From Melastoma dodecandrum (lineage: Eukaryota > Streptophyta > Magnoliopsida > Myrtales > Melastomataceae), in the NCBI GenBank assembly GCA_029817715.1, contig JARUPY010000495.1, positions 310,001 to 374,000 on the forward strand: 64,000 nucleotides of DNA, written 5' to 3'. The translations under genes and the position numbers were made by a program. The notes beneath the pieces are model-generated. The model did no database searches and was not told the origin of the DNA. It saw only the letters and a program-made list of their open reading frames with translations. Below are positions 43,951-55,788 of the stretch, in pieces. Position 1 is the stretch's first letter, and every line of letters begins with the position of its first letter.

Positions 43951-44420
43951 TATAAAAATTTTCTACTCATTTCAACTTTAAAAATTTTCTACTCATTTCA
44001 ACTATAAAAATGTGTTTGGTGAGTCTCGACGGAGGAGGCGTGGTGAAAGGTCGCTGGACTAAAAGGAGCTGAGGGGGACTCGAAAGGCGTCGGGAGAAAT
44101 GGGGATGGGCAGGGGCGGGGTCGGAGGCAGCTGAGCTGAGGGGTCTCCAAGGGGGCCAGGGGAAGAGGGATTCGGCTGGGGGAGGAGAGGCGAGGCTAAT
44201 GGGTCTCAGAGGGCGGAGGCGGGGGGAGGAGAGCGGCGCGGCTGAGGAGTCTTCTGGGCTGGGATGAGCGGCGAGGGAGGCGGGGTTGAGAAATTTTTTA
44301 AGATAAAAAATTTCGAAAACGGGTTAAACTCTTTTTCTAAATTGAAAAAAAAAATTAAAAACATTTTTTTTATTTTTTATTTTCATTTGAAGTGAGATGA
44401 GTTGGAAATTTTTACAAAAT
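43951..44420. mobile_element. MITE-like element with G-rich core
   Basis: The left end TATAAAAATTTTCTACTCAT and the right end ATGAGTTGGAAATTTTTACA are imperfect inverted repeats of a kind common in rosid MITEs. The left end contains a 26-bp tandem duplication. The core (about 44020-44285) is strongly G-rich on the + strand (GGGGATGGGCAGGGGCGGGG), unlike its AT-rich ends. Ends and target duplication are not fixed. Confidence 0.5.
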
Positions 44421-44705
44421 GTTTTTTTTAAACAAAATCTTGTAATGTTTTGGTGGAATGCAATTATCTTTGCGATAAAGTTTTTGAAACTGCATTTGAC
44501 ATTAGCAAAATATTTGATACATTATTTAATATAAAACATTAATGGCGCACCTATCGGTGATACCATGAGTTGGGTTGAACTATAAACCAACTCATAGATA
44601 AGTTAAACTTATGAACTATATCATAAAGTAGTAGTCACATTTAACCTAATAAGGTTGGGTCCATTATTTATTTAGCCCGAAATTGCTCAATAGTCCGGGT
44701 TCGTT

Positions 44706-44856
44706 AATCTCCAAAAACATATCTATCACTTGTGGCTTGTCTTAATATATACTTTAAAATATAGAAACATAAACCTAGGATATATATATATACATATATA
44801 ATCTCGGACCCGCTTCATATTAATTCTGCGCAAAAATAGAAGTGCAAAATACTTTG
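44706..44856. repeat. Dispersed repeat (partner 25786-25930)
   Basis: Same family as the repeat found at the broken end of copy C. Similarity stops near 44856 (TACTTTG). Dinucleotide TA runs occur within it. Confidence 0.75.
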
Positions 44857-44859
44857 TAG

Positions 44860-45820
44860 TGGGACCTTATAATATAAAGGTAACGAATCATATTTCATCG
44901 ATGTATCATTCCAACCACGAGGTATTGGTTTGGCATTAATAAAATTTTAATGTTTACAAACATTTTGGACCACGTGATAAGGTGGTATACATTAGATTTT
45001 GATTTCTATCATATTATCTAGAGATTAAAACAAAAATGCATTTAAGTCAAGCAGTTTCCATCGGACAGTCAAATTGTGTGTAAAACACGTGAAGGAGTAC
45101 ATGGGGCAATCACATGGCAAACTCAAGTTCTAATCATCGTTTAGCTACGTACTAATTCCGAGCCAGGGGATAATCAAGAAAGAATTGATCATATCTCAAC
45201 TTATTATCATGTGAATCATATGCATAGTATACATCAAAGAGTCCATAAGTTGGAGAGGAATGAGTGTATGTTGGGTTTGTATCAATCTGAGCTAGCATGA
45301 GGTTACAACGATACGTTTCCTAAGACCTCTGGAAGCTCGCCGAGAGCGCCAAATTCCATCTGGGCTCTCGAAATTCTGTTTTAAATGTTAAACAACGTTA
45401 ACCTGTGACCATTGATTCAAAACGTTAACCTGTTCCTTCCCAACGTGATTGTCTGTCCCAATTACGAACATCTAGAGGAGAGCATCTGTCCACATTTATG
45501 TGTGCACAAGACAGATTACCAATTGGTTTTTTGGACTAGAGACAACAAAAAACCAAAACAAGAGACAAAGATGAGAAATGATTGATGAAAAAACACGACA
45601 ACTAAGTTGGAAAGTACGATGATAGATTTCGGTACTTCTGTGTCCAAGGCAGGATCAATGTGGGCAGACATGATTCAATTGATCGACGCAGATGAACAAG
45701 ATTGGAGATATGTCAGCGCTTAATTTATAACTAAAAGCGGGATGAATTAGTCTTTTTATTCAAATGAGACTTTTGATCATTTTCCACTTACCCCAACATC
45801 GGAAAACTTAAACTTCCGTG
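44860..45820. other. Intergenic, no gene recognised
   Basis: AT-rich, no open frame with recognisable content and no terminal repeats seen. Confidence 0.4.
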
Positions 45821-46023
45821 GCAGCACAACCTGAGAGATTATACAATCGACGTAGGAGATGAAGCAACAACATCATACAACATTCTTGCTCAATTCTGCT
45901 TCAGGCAGTAAAATACATAATTTATTCCACGCCCCCGATATTGAAGGATCAACTACCAATAACTCTTCCTCTTACTTAGGAAAAATACTTAGATGGATGC
46001 TTGTATGATTTGGTGTTATGCAG

Positions 46024-46320
46024 GAACGAATGTGGAATTTATGTCATGAAGTTCATGTCCTTGTGTAAACCCCCCGAAAGGGGCTGAGAAAGTGGTATGG
46101 TCACATTTCATAATAGTTTAGCTGGTTTATGACTTGATCATCCGTCGATATGAATGCATGACTAACACGACAACGATTTGACTGTTAGATTGTAGGTGAT
46201 GTTGATAGGTTGAAGCTAGTAATAAGTCTTATTAAGTGGTCTAGGAACGACATTAGGAAAGTTATGCATCAGAGGGTGAAGGATGATGACGCAACCAAGA
46301 GAAAGTGACTGGAGGACAAT
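46024..46320 (+). pseudogene. Possible Ulp1-type (C48) protease remnant
   Basis: After a good acceptor-like TTATGCAG the + strand reads NECGIYVMKFM, which recalls the catalytic-cysteine motif of Ulp1 SUMO proteases (D/N-C-G-x-Y-V-M). A TGA follows at about 46088. Further downstream (46200-46300) DVDRLKLVISLIKWSRNDIR resembles the C-terminal helix of such proteins. No catalytic histidine region was recognised. In plants such relics often come from Mutator-like elements that carry captured Ulp1 genes. Confidence 0.4.
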
Positions 46321-46329
46321 TATGATACT

Positions 46330-47600
46330 AAGTCTATCCCTGCAATTTGTTAGCATTCACTGTCCAAGCTAACTGTCATGATGCCAAGCTCGTTAATCAA
46401 TTTCTGCAATATATTCCCAACTTGTATGACCAGAGCTCCCTTTTTGCAAACCTGAGGGTTGTGATTTTGAAATGTAGGGCATGACTGTGGTACTTCTGTA
46501 TGATTAAGCCAGAGGCTTCTTTTTGCATTATTGCCTGGAAAATTTTGTTTTTTTAACGTACTGCATTACCAGGCGGATGTAAAAGAAAGCGATCATGAAT
46601 TGCTGACCTTCTTAAGTCTTAAGGGTACATATTTAGCTGTCCATAAACATAGTTATCATTATAGCATACATTATCATCTATGTCCGACGTACTTTCACCA
46701 CATACGTTACCTTCTTTTCTGATATTGATGATAGACATTTCAGGCCGTTGAGACGTGCCGACATGACCGTCTATATTACAAGAATGAATGACATACTGTC
46801 GACCAACCAGCTTTGGAGGAGCATAATTCTTATTGCACGACTAGCGTTGTTGCTCAAATAAAGCTCCAAGATTGTCTTCTCTGATATGAAGATTATCCGT
46901 TCAGTACGGATTATTAGTCCAACTCATTTGCACAACAGGACTACCTATCCGAATACTCTACGATTACGTTCGCGTACCATTTGTTAGAAACCCTTGTTAA
47001 ACGTAAACATCTATGAAAGGAAAGCATATTTGAGCATCATGATTTGATAAAAAACTTGTATTTACACCTTTCCTTGTTCAAGATTTGTAATTCATGACCC
47101 AATGATATGAGATGCCGCATTTCGATTGTCCCTCCGTTCGAATAATTATTACAATTATATTGTCGACATACAAATCAGAGCAATGCACAAAATCGTGAAA
47201 AATGAAGATCGCGAGTGAAAATTATTCAAAGCATAGCATTTGATCATTTTTAAATAAGTTTTATACCTTCGAAAAGAATGGATTTGATCATTTTTGTTGG
47301 ATGACGTTAATGATTTTTTTAAATAAAAAGTAATTTTTTTCTTAAATTATAAAGAAAGAATTCCCAACATAATATTTTTTTAGTTGCATGGTTATAGGAA
47401 AAAACAAACCAATTAGTAGAAACAATTTTCATTTTAATTGTCGTTTCTTTTCTTCCACGGTACCTTATTTCGATTCTTTGATTAATTTATGTTGATACCA
47501 TAAAAGATCCTTGGGATGTCTTGATAATTGGAAATGCTTTCCTTAGCCGATCAAGGGAAGAACAATTTATCATATAAATTCACAGCGAATCCAAAGCGAA
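46330..47600. other. Intergenic, AT-rich, upstream of copy E
   Basis: No gene recognised. The last part must hold the copy E promoter, but unlike A, C and D it does not share the conserved upstream block. Confidence 0.4.
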
Positions 47601-47636
47601 AAATGAATTGAGTGGGCAATTCTTCGGGAAAAACAC

Positions 47637-50151
47637 ATGGCGACTTCGGTTGTCGCGAGCTTGCAAGATGTGTGGGATGCGTGGGGCATTCGAGGTTTCA
47701 TGATCCTCAGCCTTATGATGCAACTGCTTCTTGCAATCGTCTCCCCACTCAGGATGAGGACGTCCAACCGTTGGGTCATTCTTCTGATATGGTCAGCCTA
47801 CTTCCTCTCCGACTGGGCTGCCATATTCGCGTTCGGGTTGATCTCGAATGCCAGATGCAGGAGCTCCACTTCCATCGACCAGGATCTCCTTGCATTCTGG
47901 TCTGCCTTCCTTCTCATACATTTGGGCGGGTCGGATTCTATTACTGCCTATTCTCTGGAGGACAATACACTATGGCTGCGTCACTTGGTCGGCCTTGTAG
48001 CCCAGGTACTTGCCTTCCTCAATATCTTTGTTAAGACGTTCCCAAGTAACGATCTTCGGGTTCCGACAGTCCTGATAGCTATTGCCGGTGCTATCAAATA
48101 TGGGGAGAAGACCAGAGCATTGTATCTTGTGAGCATCGAGAAGTTTAAGAAGTCAATTGTTAAATCACGTGGTCTCGCCCGTAACAGAAATACTACGAGG
48201 AGACTGATTGTGGCACTGGCACCCCAGTCCAATACTGGCGGCAGCAATAGTGAAGAAGATACCCGCAAAGAGAGAATCAAGACAGCCTTCCACTACTTCC
48301 AAATATTCAGGTCTCTGGTTGTCGACATGATGCCAGACCACTCCGAATGGCTCGAAAGCCGAGATTGTTTCCTGAACCAAGATGCTCTGGCGACATTCGA
48401 AATTTTGAAGATGGAGCTGAAGTCATTCTATGAGGTGTTCTATACCAAGGTCCTTGCAGCCAACTCCGCTTGGGGAGTGCTCATTCGCAGTCTGGCCTAT
48501 TACAACATCCTCATCGCGCTGGTTATGTTTTGCCTAAATAAGAAAGAGGGGATTCACGGGGTCGATGTTCGAATCACTTACTCATTGCTAGCGGGAGTGA
48601 TTGTTTTGGATTCAGCGAGCGAGCTACTGCTAGTAACCATGTCTAATTTGACCAGTGTCAATCCTGTTTACATCGGATGCCAAATACTCGGGCATGGACT
48701 AGTCTTATATTGCATAGTAGGCGTGGCCATTACGTGCATGGCCGGCTGCTTCGTTGGTCTTTGCTGCCGAACCGTTGCAATCCAGGATTGGTCAGAGAGT
48801 ACAGGGGCAGTGAGCATTTTAGGGCGTGCTTTCGAGGAGTCTCGTCCGAGTAAAGGATCCAAGCTAAGTTATTATTGGCGTAAAATCAATGGTACAATCT
48901 TAGCCCCTTTTTAATTTATATTCTCGTTTTGCTCTGCCTTAGTCTTCAATTTTATTGCATTTTGTTAATATTACGATCATAAAAAAATGAGAAAAACAAA
49001 GAGAAAATTTATTTACTCTGTGGGGATAAGATATAACTATGTTCGTGTGGAGACACAATTCTATTCTTGTTAACCATTTCAATGAAGATTTCTAAGAGTC
49101 AAAATAATGAAAAATGGCAAAGTTATACGTAAAAGTATTTCTATATTTTAGTTTGAAATCTAAATGTTATCGTAATATTTTTATTTTAGGAAATGTTAGA
49201 TGAATAAAAAGCCTACATCATATATATTGATTTCATTATTTTATATTAGAAATTCTAAAGATTATAAAATAACTCAAATTGAAGCATCTGATCGCAAGAA
49301 TTTAGTTTAGGATCTCATTGTATTCTCTGTAAAACATTTTAGCGTGGCGACGTATGAATAGTCGAAAAATAACTTTTTCAGTTAAAATCAACGACAAGAT
49401 GGGGGTTGTCGTACTGACCAAATTGCAATATGAACGGAAGAACAAGCTTGATATGGAACTATGGAACTTCGTGTTTGGCCATCTGCGAGAAAAAGCGTTG
49501 CCCGCCGTTGATGCGGACAAAGTAAGGGCGGTATACGAGGAAAGGGGTGAAGGTCCACTTCGCAACATGAATTTAGCTGAGTTAAGACATTATATGGATG
49601 ATTTGGAGTTTGAGAATAGCATCCTCATCTGGCATTGTGCGACAGAGATATGTCATCAGGTTGACAGACACATCGATGGAGATAACAACAAAAGAAGGAT
49701 GTTCAGCAAGGTCTTATCGGATTACCTGGTCTATCTTCTTATCAAGCAACCAAAGTTAATGTCTCCTGTCTCTGGGATCGAGGAAATAATGTATCGTGAC
49801 ACTTGTGTCGAGGCGAAGACTATCGGCAAGAAACATCTCGTGGAAATGATGGATCGATTTTGCAAGAATATACTCAATGAGCACACGGGTACGGCCGAAT
49901 CCCAAGACAGAACGGGAAATGGTATGTCCGTGTTGCCTGAGGCATGCGCCGTAGCTAACATGCTGAGGCAAAAAGGTCCGACGAAGTGGGACATAATTAG
50001 CGAGGTATGGGTCGATGTGTTGTTATATGCGGCCGGCCATTGTCGTGCCGACTCGCATGTACGCCTGTTGAGCGAGGGCGGGGAGTTGATAACCTTCGTA
50101 TGGTTGTTGATGGCTCAATTTGGGATAATAGCTCGCTTTCCTAAGGTGTAA
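47637..50151 (+). CDS. DUF4220/DUF594 membrane protein, copy E (intact, 2 exons)
   Basis: Exon 1 is 47637-48891 and exon 2 is 49382-50151, giving about 674 aa. It starts MATSVVASLQDVWDAWGIRG and has the same seven or so hydrophobic segments as copy B. The central charged region varies most (RNRNTTRRLIVALAPQSNTG). Exon 2 opens with KINDKMGVVVLTKLQYERKN and closes with the DUF594 sequence DSHVRLLSEGGELITFVWLL. The splice is phase 1 (AATG|gt...cag|TTAAA). No stop or frameshift was found. A membrane location is predicted from sequence; the function of the family is not established. It is closest to copy B. Confidence 0.9.
48892..49381 (+). other. Intron of copy E (490 bp, phase 1)
   Basis: Begins GTACAATCTTAGCCCC, like copy B, and ends AACTTTTTCAG. 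The ATG at 49354 lies inside the intron and is not the start of a separate gene. Confidence 0.85.
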
Positions 50152-50223
50152 AGAGCTGCAGATGAAGTAGGAATTCTCGAATCAGAGAACAATGTTCGGA
50201 TAATGTATGCGTAATTTGTATTA

Positions 50224-50229
50224 AATAAA
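50224..50229 (+). terminator. Poly(A) signal, copy E
   Basis: AATAAA in the context TTGTATTAAATAAAAGC, 73 bases after the stop, matching the signal of copy B. Confidence 0.65.
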
Positions 50230-50628
50230 AGCATATTACTTACTCTGGGGATGGCCCGAGTCAAGAGACGCTTTATAATTTGTTTGACATATATTTTTAA
50301 CTCTGGCCATATGTTTCTTCTTTTTGTTACGCTAATTCCTGGAAATTAAATAATAAGATATGTAAGCATACATGGTTCCATCCCGAACTCCCTACTCCTC
50401 CTGCTTGGGCCGATGAAATGTACAGGCTCAAAGTTCTAAGTGCAGTAGTCGAACTCCGCAAGGAATGCCCGCACAAGTTTCCTTACTTTTTGATTGGTTT
50501 GGCATGTCTCCGTTAACTCTTTCGATGTTTGAACATGTGTGACCCAAGTAATTAAGATTTCTTTGTTTGGGCCTGTAGAGGAGGTACCTCTGCAGGCCCT
50601 TCCAGGAGGAAGAGACTAAAATGCTACG

Positions 50629-51449
50629 CACGGGAGCTTAAGTCGTCTTTTGTGTTTTACGAAATTTTTTAGTTTTACAAATTTTTTTTCGTATTTTACA
50701 AAATTGTTACTCTTAGCGTTTGTAAAGTTTTACGAAGCTCATTTCAAAATTTCGTAAAAGCTCGTATATTTTTACGAAACTTTTAAAGCCTCTAGCCCAT
50801 TTCAAAAAATTTTCATAAAAAAAAAGAATAAAGGGAGCTACTGTTCCTTATGAATAGTTAATGAACAGCGAAAGCGTTTCGTAAATCTACGGTAATTTTA
50901 TGAAAAAATTTTACAAAAATGTACAAAAAATTTCAGTAAATTTTCAAATTTTTTGAATTTTCTCTGCTTCGAATTATGATTCAGAAATTACAAAAATTTC
51001 GAATTTATAAAAAATTTTCAGATGTTTTTACGAAATTTTTTCTGAAATTACCGTAGATTTAAGAACCTCGTCACTGTTTATTAATTATTCATAAGAATTT
51101 TTTGTAAATTATGAAAAAGTTAATATTTCAGTTCGTACATTTTTACGAAGCTTATTAGAAAATTTCGTAAAAGCCCGTATATTTTTACGAACCCATTACG
51201 AAAACTATTCGGCCCATTACGAAAAAAATTTGTAAAACAAAAAAAAATTGTATTTTATGAAATTGTTACTGTTCGAGTTTATACATTTTTACGAAGCCCA
51301 TTTTAAAATTTCGTAGAATCGCATATATTTTTACAAATCTTTTACGAAACTTTAGGCCAATTACGAAAATTTTTTGTAAAGCTAAAAAAATTTCGTAAAA
51401 ATGTAAGAAAAATTTTCATAAAATACGAAAAATGAGTTAATCTCCCGTG
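50629..51449. mobile_element. Foldback element (about 820 bp palindrome)
   Basis: The ends CACGGGAGCTTAA and TTAATCTCCCGTG are inverted copies. The interior consists of TTACGAAA/TTTCGTAA words arranged in inverted order around a centre near 50990, with paired words CTTATGAATAGTTAATGAAC and TAAATCTACGGTAATTT and their complements. No coding frame and no clear target duplication. The architecture resembles the palindrome at 27968-29408, but the sequence differs. Confidence 0.7.
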
Positions 51450-52120
51450 AGTGGGTGTTTAGCCACTTCCCTTCCGGGAAGTCTATCAGGGTGAGTCTTC
51501 GAGGTCATGCTAAGTATGCAAGGGCAGAAGCCAAAACCAACTCTGCAAGGGTAGGAACAAGTCAAGTCTATAAGGTAAAGTCCCTAGGTTAGAGTCTACG
51601 AACTCAAAAAGATCTTGACACCGAGATTTTAGGAAATTGGTTAGGGAGGCCACGTCTCCATAGTTTCAGCTGATCTTCAGTGGGGGAAAATCAAGGGAGA
51701 AGTGACCCACATCTCTGAACGTCCTATTTAATATAAAAAGACATGGAGATTCTCTTAACAAACTCATACATTAATTTAAGGCCAAAGTGCATTGTTTGTT
51801 TAAAAGCTCTCAGTTTTTTGTCTTCAGTTTTCATCCTTCGACCTCAAGTCTCCAGACCTGTTCCCATACCTTCTGCTTCCTCACATCACAATCAACGTTC
51901 GTACCACAATCACTTCCACATCCACCGTGTCACCATTCGGCTGGATTTCGCCACACCAGCTCGCAAGTCTACAACGTTTGTAGCAATTCTACGACGTCCA
52001 CACCTTTTCAGATTTCGGCTCTTTTGTTGTTTCTCATCATTTTCCTGGCTGTAACCTTTTGAACTAATTTTGTAACTCATTTGCTCTCATCAATAGAGTT
52101 CCATGTTCATCTGCTTTACA
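51450..52120 (+). mobile_element. LTR-like relic (+ strand)
   Basis: A TATA-like TTTAATATAAAAAG (about 51727) is followed by a leader-like, C-rich region and by GCTTTACA at about 52121. Next comes ACGGCGACCAC, similar to the primer word of the adjacent Tat element (TGGCGACCAC). This suggests the end of an older LTR and its primer site, later interrupted by the Tat insertion at 52371. The left end is unknown. The open frames 51743-52054 and 51787-52062 are part of it. Confidence 0.35.
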
Positions 52121-52370
52121 TTACGGCGACCACATCTAAACCATTGAGAAAGTCATGTCAAGTATTTTTGACGTGTTACATTTTTTATGCGAACGCGTTT
52201 TTGGGCCCACAGGAGGTGGAAAAAGAACTGAATGTTTAAAATGCCACAAACTAAGGGTTTGCATCAACTGGATGCCCCCCATTGCCCTGAAAATGATGTG
52301 GCGAATTTGGGTTTGGCAGGATTTTAGTATGAGAACCCGACTCAAGGTAGTCAAGATTCAACTTCCCTAT

Positions 52371-53356
52371 TGTTCGCGTCGAAACAGATCACGTCAAAAA
52401 TATTTGATAATAATACTCATAGGGTTTTTAGATGTGGTCGCCAGTAAGTAAAAGAAATAGATGGAGTTGAATAAATGAAGTCTTACAATAAGAAAAAGAT
52501 GCTTACAGCCATAAAAAAAAAAGTAAGGACGGTGGTGCAACGCTGTAGACAATGTAGGAGACCTGCTGGGCGCTGCAGACTAAGAGGATGATGATGCAAT
52601 GTCATAGACTTGCTGCTGGATGCTGCAGGCTTGCGAATTTGGGCATTGGTGATGTTGTAGACTTGACGCTGGGTGCTGTGGACTTATGAATCTAGGCGAT
52701 GACGTCGTAGACTTGATAACAGAGCGTTGTAGATTCTGGATGGCGAAAACTGGTTGCTGGGGCTTGGTGAACGGAGTATGGCCGATAATGGTGGCGGATG
52801 TAGATATCACGGCTACGGTTGCTCACCCTAGTGACGAAATCGAAGGCGGAGTTGTTTTGTCGGGACTACGGTGGCTCGTCCTGGTGGTGGAATGCTACCG
52901 GGAATTGGCTACCAGAGCTACGGTTGCTCACTCTGGCGGTGGAAGTGAAGACCAATGAAACCTCACGAGTTTCGCCCAGGCGGGGAATCCTAACAACTAC
53001 GTGGTGACGAACAATACAAGGCTTCTGTTTAGCTGATTGTTTCTTTGGGAAGATCTCCTTCCTTTTATATTCGGTCTTATGAGTCTGTCACGTTCTCCGA
53101 AGATCCTCCCAATCTAAACTGCCTTTCGTAGATCTCGGAGTCAACAAACCGTCGTTTAAGACATGCGACCTGTGTAGACGTGGGTTGTAGATTCCGCGGA
53201 TCTCGGAGTCAACAAACCGTCTTTTAAGATGTGTGACCTATGCAGACGTGGGCTGTAGATTTGGTGCGAGCACTACGCCCTTTCTCATTCTCTACATTCC
53301 TCTCGTGGGCTTTAAATCGTCAGAGAGTATACCTAAGATAGCTTATCATGTCAACA
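52371..53356 (-). repeat. 3' LTR of Tat element (986 bp)
   Basis: Pairs with 62676-63672. On the + strand it begins TGTTCGCGTCGAAAC and ends TTATCATGTCAACA. It contains a 68-bp tandem duplication (53131-53198 and 53199-53266, GATCTCGGAGTCAACAAACC...) and a degenerate array of CGTAGACTTG/CTGTAGACTTG words (about 52550-52740). Its open frames are not genes. Confidence 0.9.
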
Positions 53357-53375
53357 TAAGCCCCATCTCTTTTTG
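53357..53375 (-). other. Polypurine tract of Tat element
   Basis: On the minus strand AAAAAGAGATGGGGCTTA precedes the LTR start TGTTGACATGAT. Confidence 0.65.
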
Positions 53376-53484
53376 TTAAGGGGAAGAAAACCCTTCGTTT
53401 CCCTCCTTTGATTCATCCTTCGAGCTCTCTCTCTTTCTGAAACCCTCGTAGACTTCCTTAAAACCCTACTTCTTCACTTTGATC

Positions 53485-54833
53485 ATGTCTTCTTTAGCGT
53501 CATTCCAGTGGCATTCTCAGAGCGCTAGTCCCTCCGGTGTGGTCCAGACTGGCGACAACGGGTTAACCCTAGGTCCCGTTCTTGACCCTACTCTTTTTCC
53601 CGGTTTGGTACCCCATGAGTACTTGATCACGTAGTTCCAAATCCCCATCTGTTGGGAAGACTTCGTGGATCCCCAGAACTGGGAGAAGAAGAGCAGCTTC
53701 TTGTGCTTCCCCTCCGTCGAGAAGCTAGTGGTGTAGAAATGGTTCTCCAGTTGGCTTGGCAAGCTAGAACCCGGGCTGAAGGCTTGCGGCCTCTAGTCAT
53801 TCTTCAAGCTCTCTTTGGTCACGAAACGCTGCGACCCTCGGGTATGTGCCAGTCTACTTCCTTTCTGGAACGACTCGGTGAACTGCTTTTACTTCCTCGA
53901 GGGTCCCATGACCATTACTCCGGAGGATATCAACTTCTTGATGGGGAGCTACGTGGCTAGTGCCCCTGTTCGCCTCCACCCTGAAGACGACGACCACAAC
54001 CCCACGGAGATGCTTCAAATCTTGAGCACAGCGAGGAGGCACCTTCAAATGATCGAAGGTCATTCTACCATTGTCTGGGGAAAGGCTGAGGATGTTCTTC
54101 AGCGTCTGGCTGAGCAAATATGTTTTTTGCTTCACCGACAAGCGAGTGCTGAAGCTGGTCTACGGGATCGCCAACTTTTTGAGCTCGTCCTCCAGCAAGA
54201 TTGCCTGGGCCCCATTTTTGTTGGGGTTAGTCTATCAGGGGCTACACAAGGCTACCACATGCACAAGCCCCTTCCCAAGGTACCCGGCTGGCGGCCAGGG
54301 CTTGCGGATGGTCCTGCCTGCGGATGCCAGGGCTTACAGGGTACCAGATGCCTTCTGGTGCCACTCATATCAACTGCTATGGGACGCATATGCTGGAGTC
54401 CGGCTGCCAAGCCAAGGACAAATGGTTATATGCCTCTGTGACGGAGCATATAAGGCACATTGCAGATACCGGGCGGGGTGAGCGCTGCAATTGGGTCCCC
54501 TTCCCTGTCGGCCACCTTATTTTGAAGCGCCGGCAAAGGCTCACCCCAAGCTTATATTGGGATGTTGTTTTGACCAGTAGGGACCTGGTCTGTGTGTCGG
54601 AGTGGGGTTTTTGTTTTGAAGTCTACAACCCCCAACTCTGTGCAAGACAAGTTGGTTTGGTTCAGAGCTCTTCAGTCCCCTTCTCCGACACCTTCAACAT
54701 CTCAATCAATACGCGGGTTACCCGCATTTTTTCAAAGGATTTTTTCCAGGCCTCGATGAATCTTCTGTCCAAGAAGATGGAGCTCCATCGCATGGAGTTT
54801 CCTCTCGGGTCTACCCAAATTTTTGCCACATAA
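53485..54833 (+). pseudogene. Antisense ORF of Tat element, plant-mobile-domain-like
   Basis: The ORF lies on the strand opposite to gag-pol, between integrase and the 3' LTR. The frame starts MSSLASFQWHSQ at 53485, meets TAG at 53632, and goes on in the same frame with FWNDSVNCFYFLEGPMTITP and EDINFLMGSYV (about 53860-53965). It then shifts to KYVFCFTDKRVLKLVYGIAN followed by APFLLGLVYQGLHKATT (about 54110-54260), and shifts again to ERCNWVPFPVGHLI (about 54480). The pattern resembles the plant mobile domain found in some plant genes and in extra ORFs of Tat elements. At least two stops and two frameshifts make it inactive. Confidence 0.6.
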
Positions 54834-55788
54834 ATTTTTGCTGTCCAATGGGCGATCACTTTTGACACCCTCCTGAAGAAGATGTCTTTTCTTCAAACCT
54901 CCAAGGAGTCGGACCTTTATCTTTCCTATGAGATGACGTTAAAGACAAGACAAAGGCCTCCTTGTATGGACTTATACTTGTCTTCCTTGCCCTTTAAACT
55001 GAAAATTCCTATCTGACATATTTTGCAGTTTTGGATGTAGATTGAGGGGATTCTTCACCAGAGAGTGGCCCTCCTCCCCCGGCTAGACGTTTGACCCGTC
55101 TTCGCCGGAAACTCTTGCCTCCAAGGGCAAGAAGGTTGAGCAGGGAGCGGCTAGTAAGCGAAAGGCTCCTTCCCCTGAGTCTTCTGACTCTGAAGATATA
55201 CCAATTTCCCTCTCATTCAAGCATCGTCGTCCTGCCATCCAGGACCCGGTCCCCATTTCTGTAAGGCCCTGAAGTCTTTAAGGACCCCATAGACCTTGGG
55301 AGTATGAATCTTCTCCCAATAGACCTTGGGACATTGTTTTCAAGAGGACGATCATGGCGCTGAGTTCGCCCCCTTTGAGTTCTCAGGTGGCAGAGTCCTC
55401 TCGAAAAATGGTATGCATTTCTGTGTCTTTGTCATTTTGTTTTCAAAGCCTAAGACAAACACTTTATTTCCTCCTCAGGATCCAAGTCTCTCCGGGGTAC
55501 CTGACCCTACGGAAGCTTCTGGTGTCGACGAAGCTGACATGCCTCCTCCTTCCGAGGTATGTAATCCATGTCTGTGTAGACTTTACTTATCTAATTTCTG
55601 TACTGACGATTACTCTTCATCCAATTTGTAGAATATCCCTTCTCTGTTTATGTACTTATATCTTGTCTACAGCCTCCAATCTCTTTCTTTCCAACTCTTC
55701 TAAAGCTATATGCATAGCTTCGTCTTGTAGATAAGGTTGGCTGACTAGCGCGAAAGGAGTTTCCCAATGCTTTCGCGCTTAGTAACTG
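54834..55788. other. Low-complexity tail region of the antisense ORF
   Basis: A serine- and lysine-rich piece (KRKAPSPESSDSEDIPIS, about 55150-55210) may be the continuation of the antisense protein, with intron-like gaps. The short frames 55326-55631 and 55354-55734 are not convincing. Confidence 0.3.

Noticed and set aside
52580..52958. ORFs in the Tat LTR
   Set aside because: They come from degenerate repeats in the LTR; the partner LTR has different frames at the same place.
53652..54833. Independent host gene on the + strand
   Set aside because: It lies inside the Tat element between integrase and LTR, where antisense ORFs are known, and it is broken in several places.
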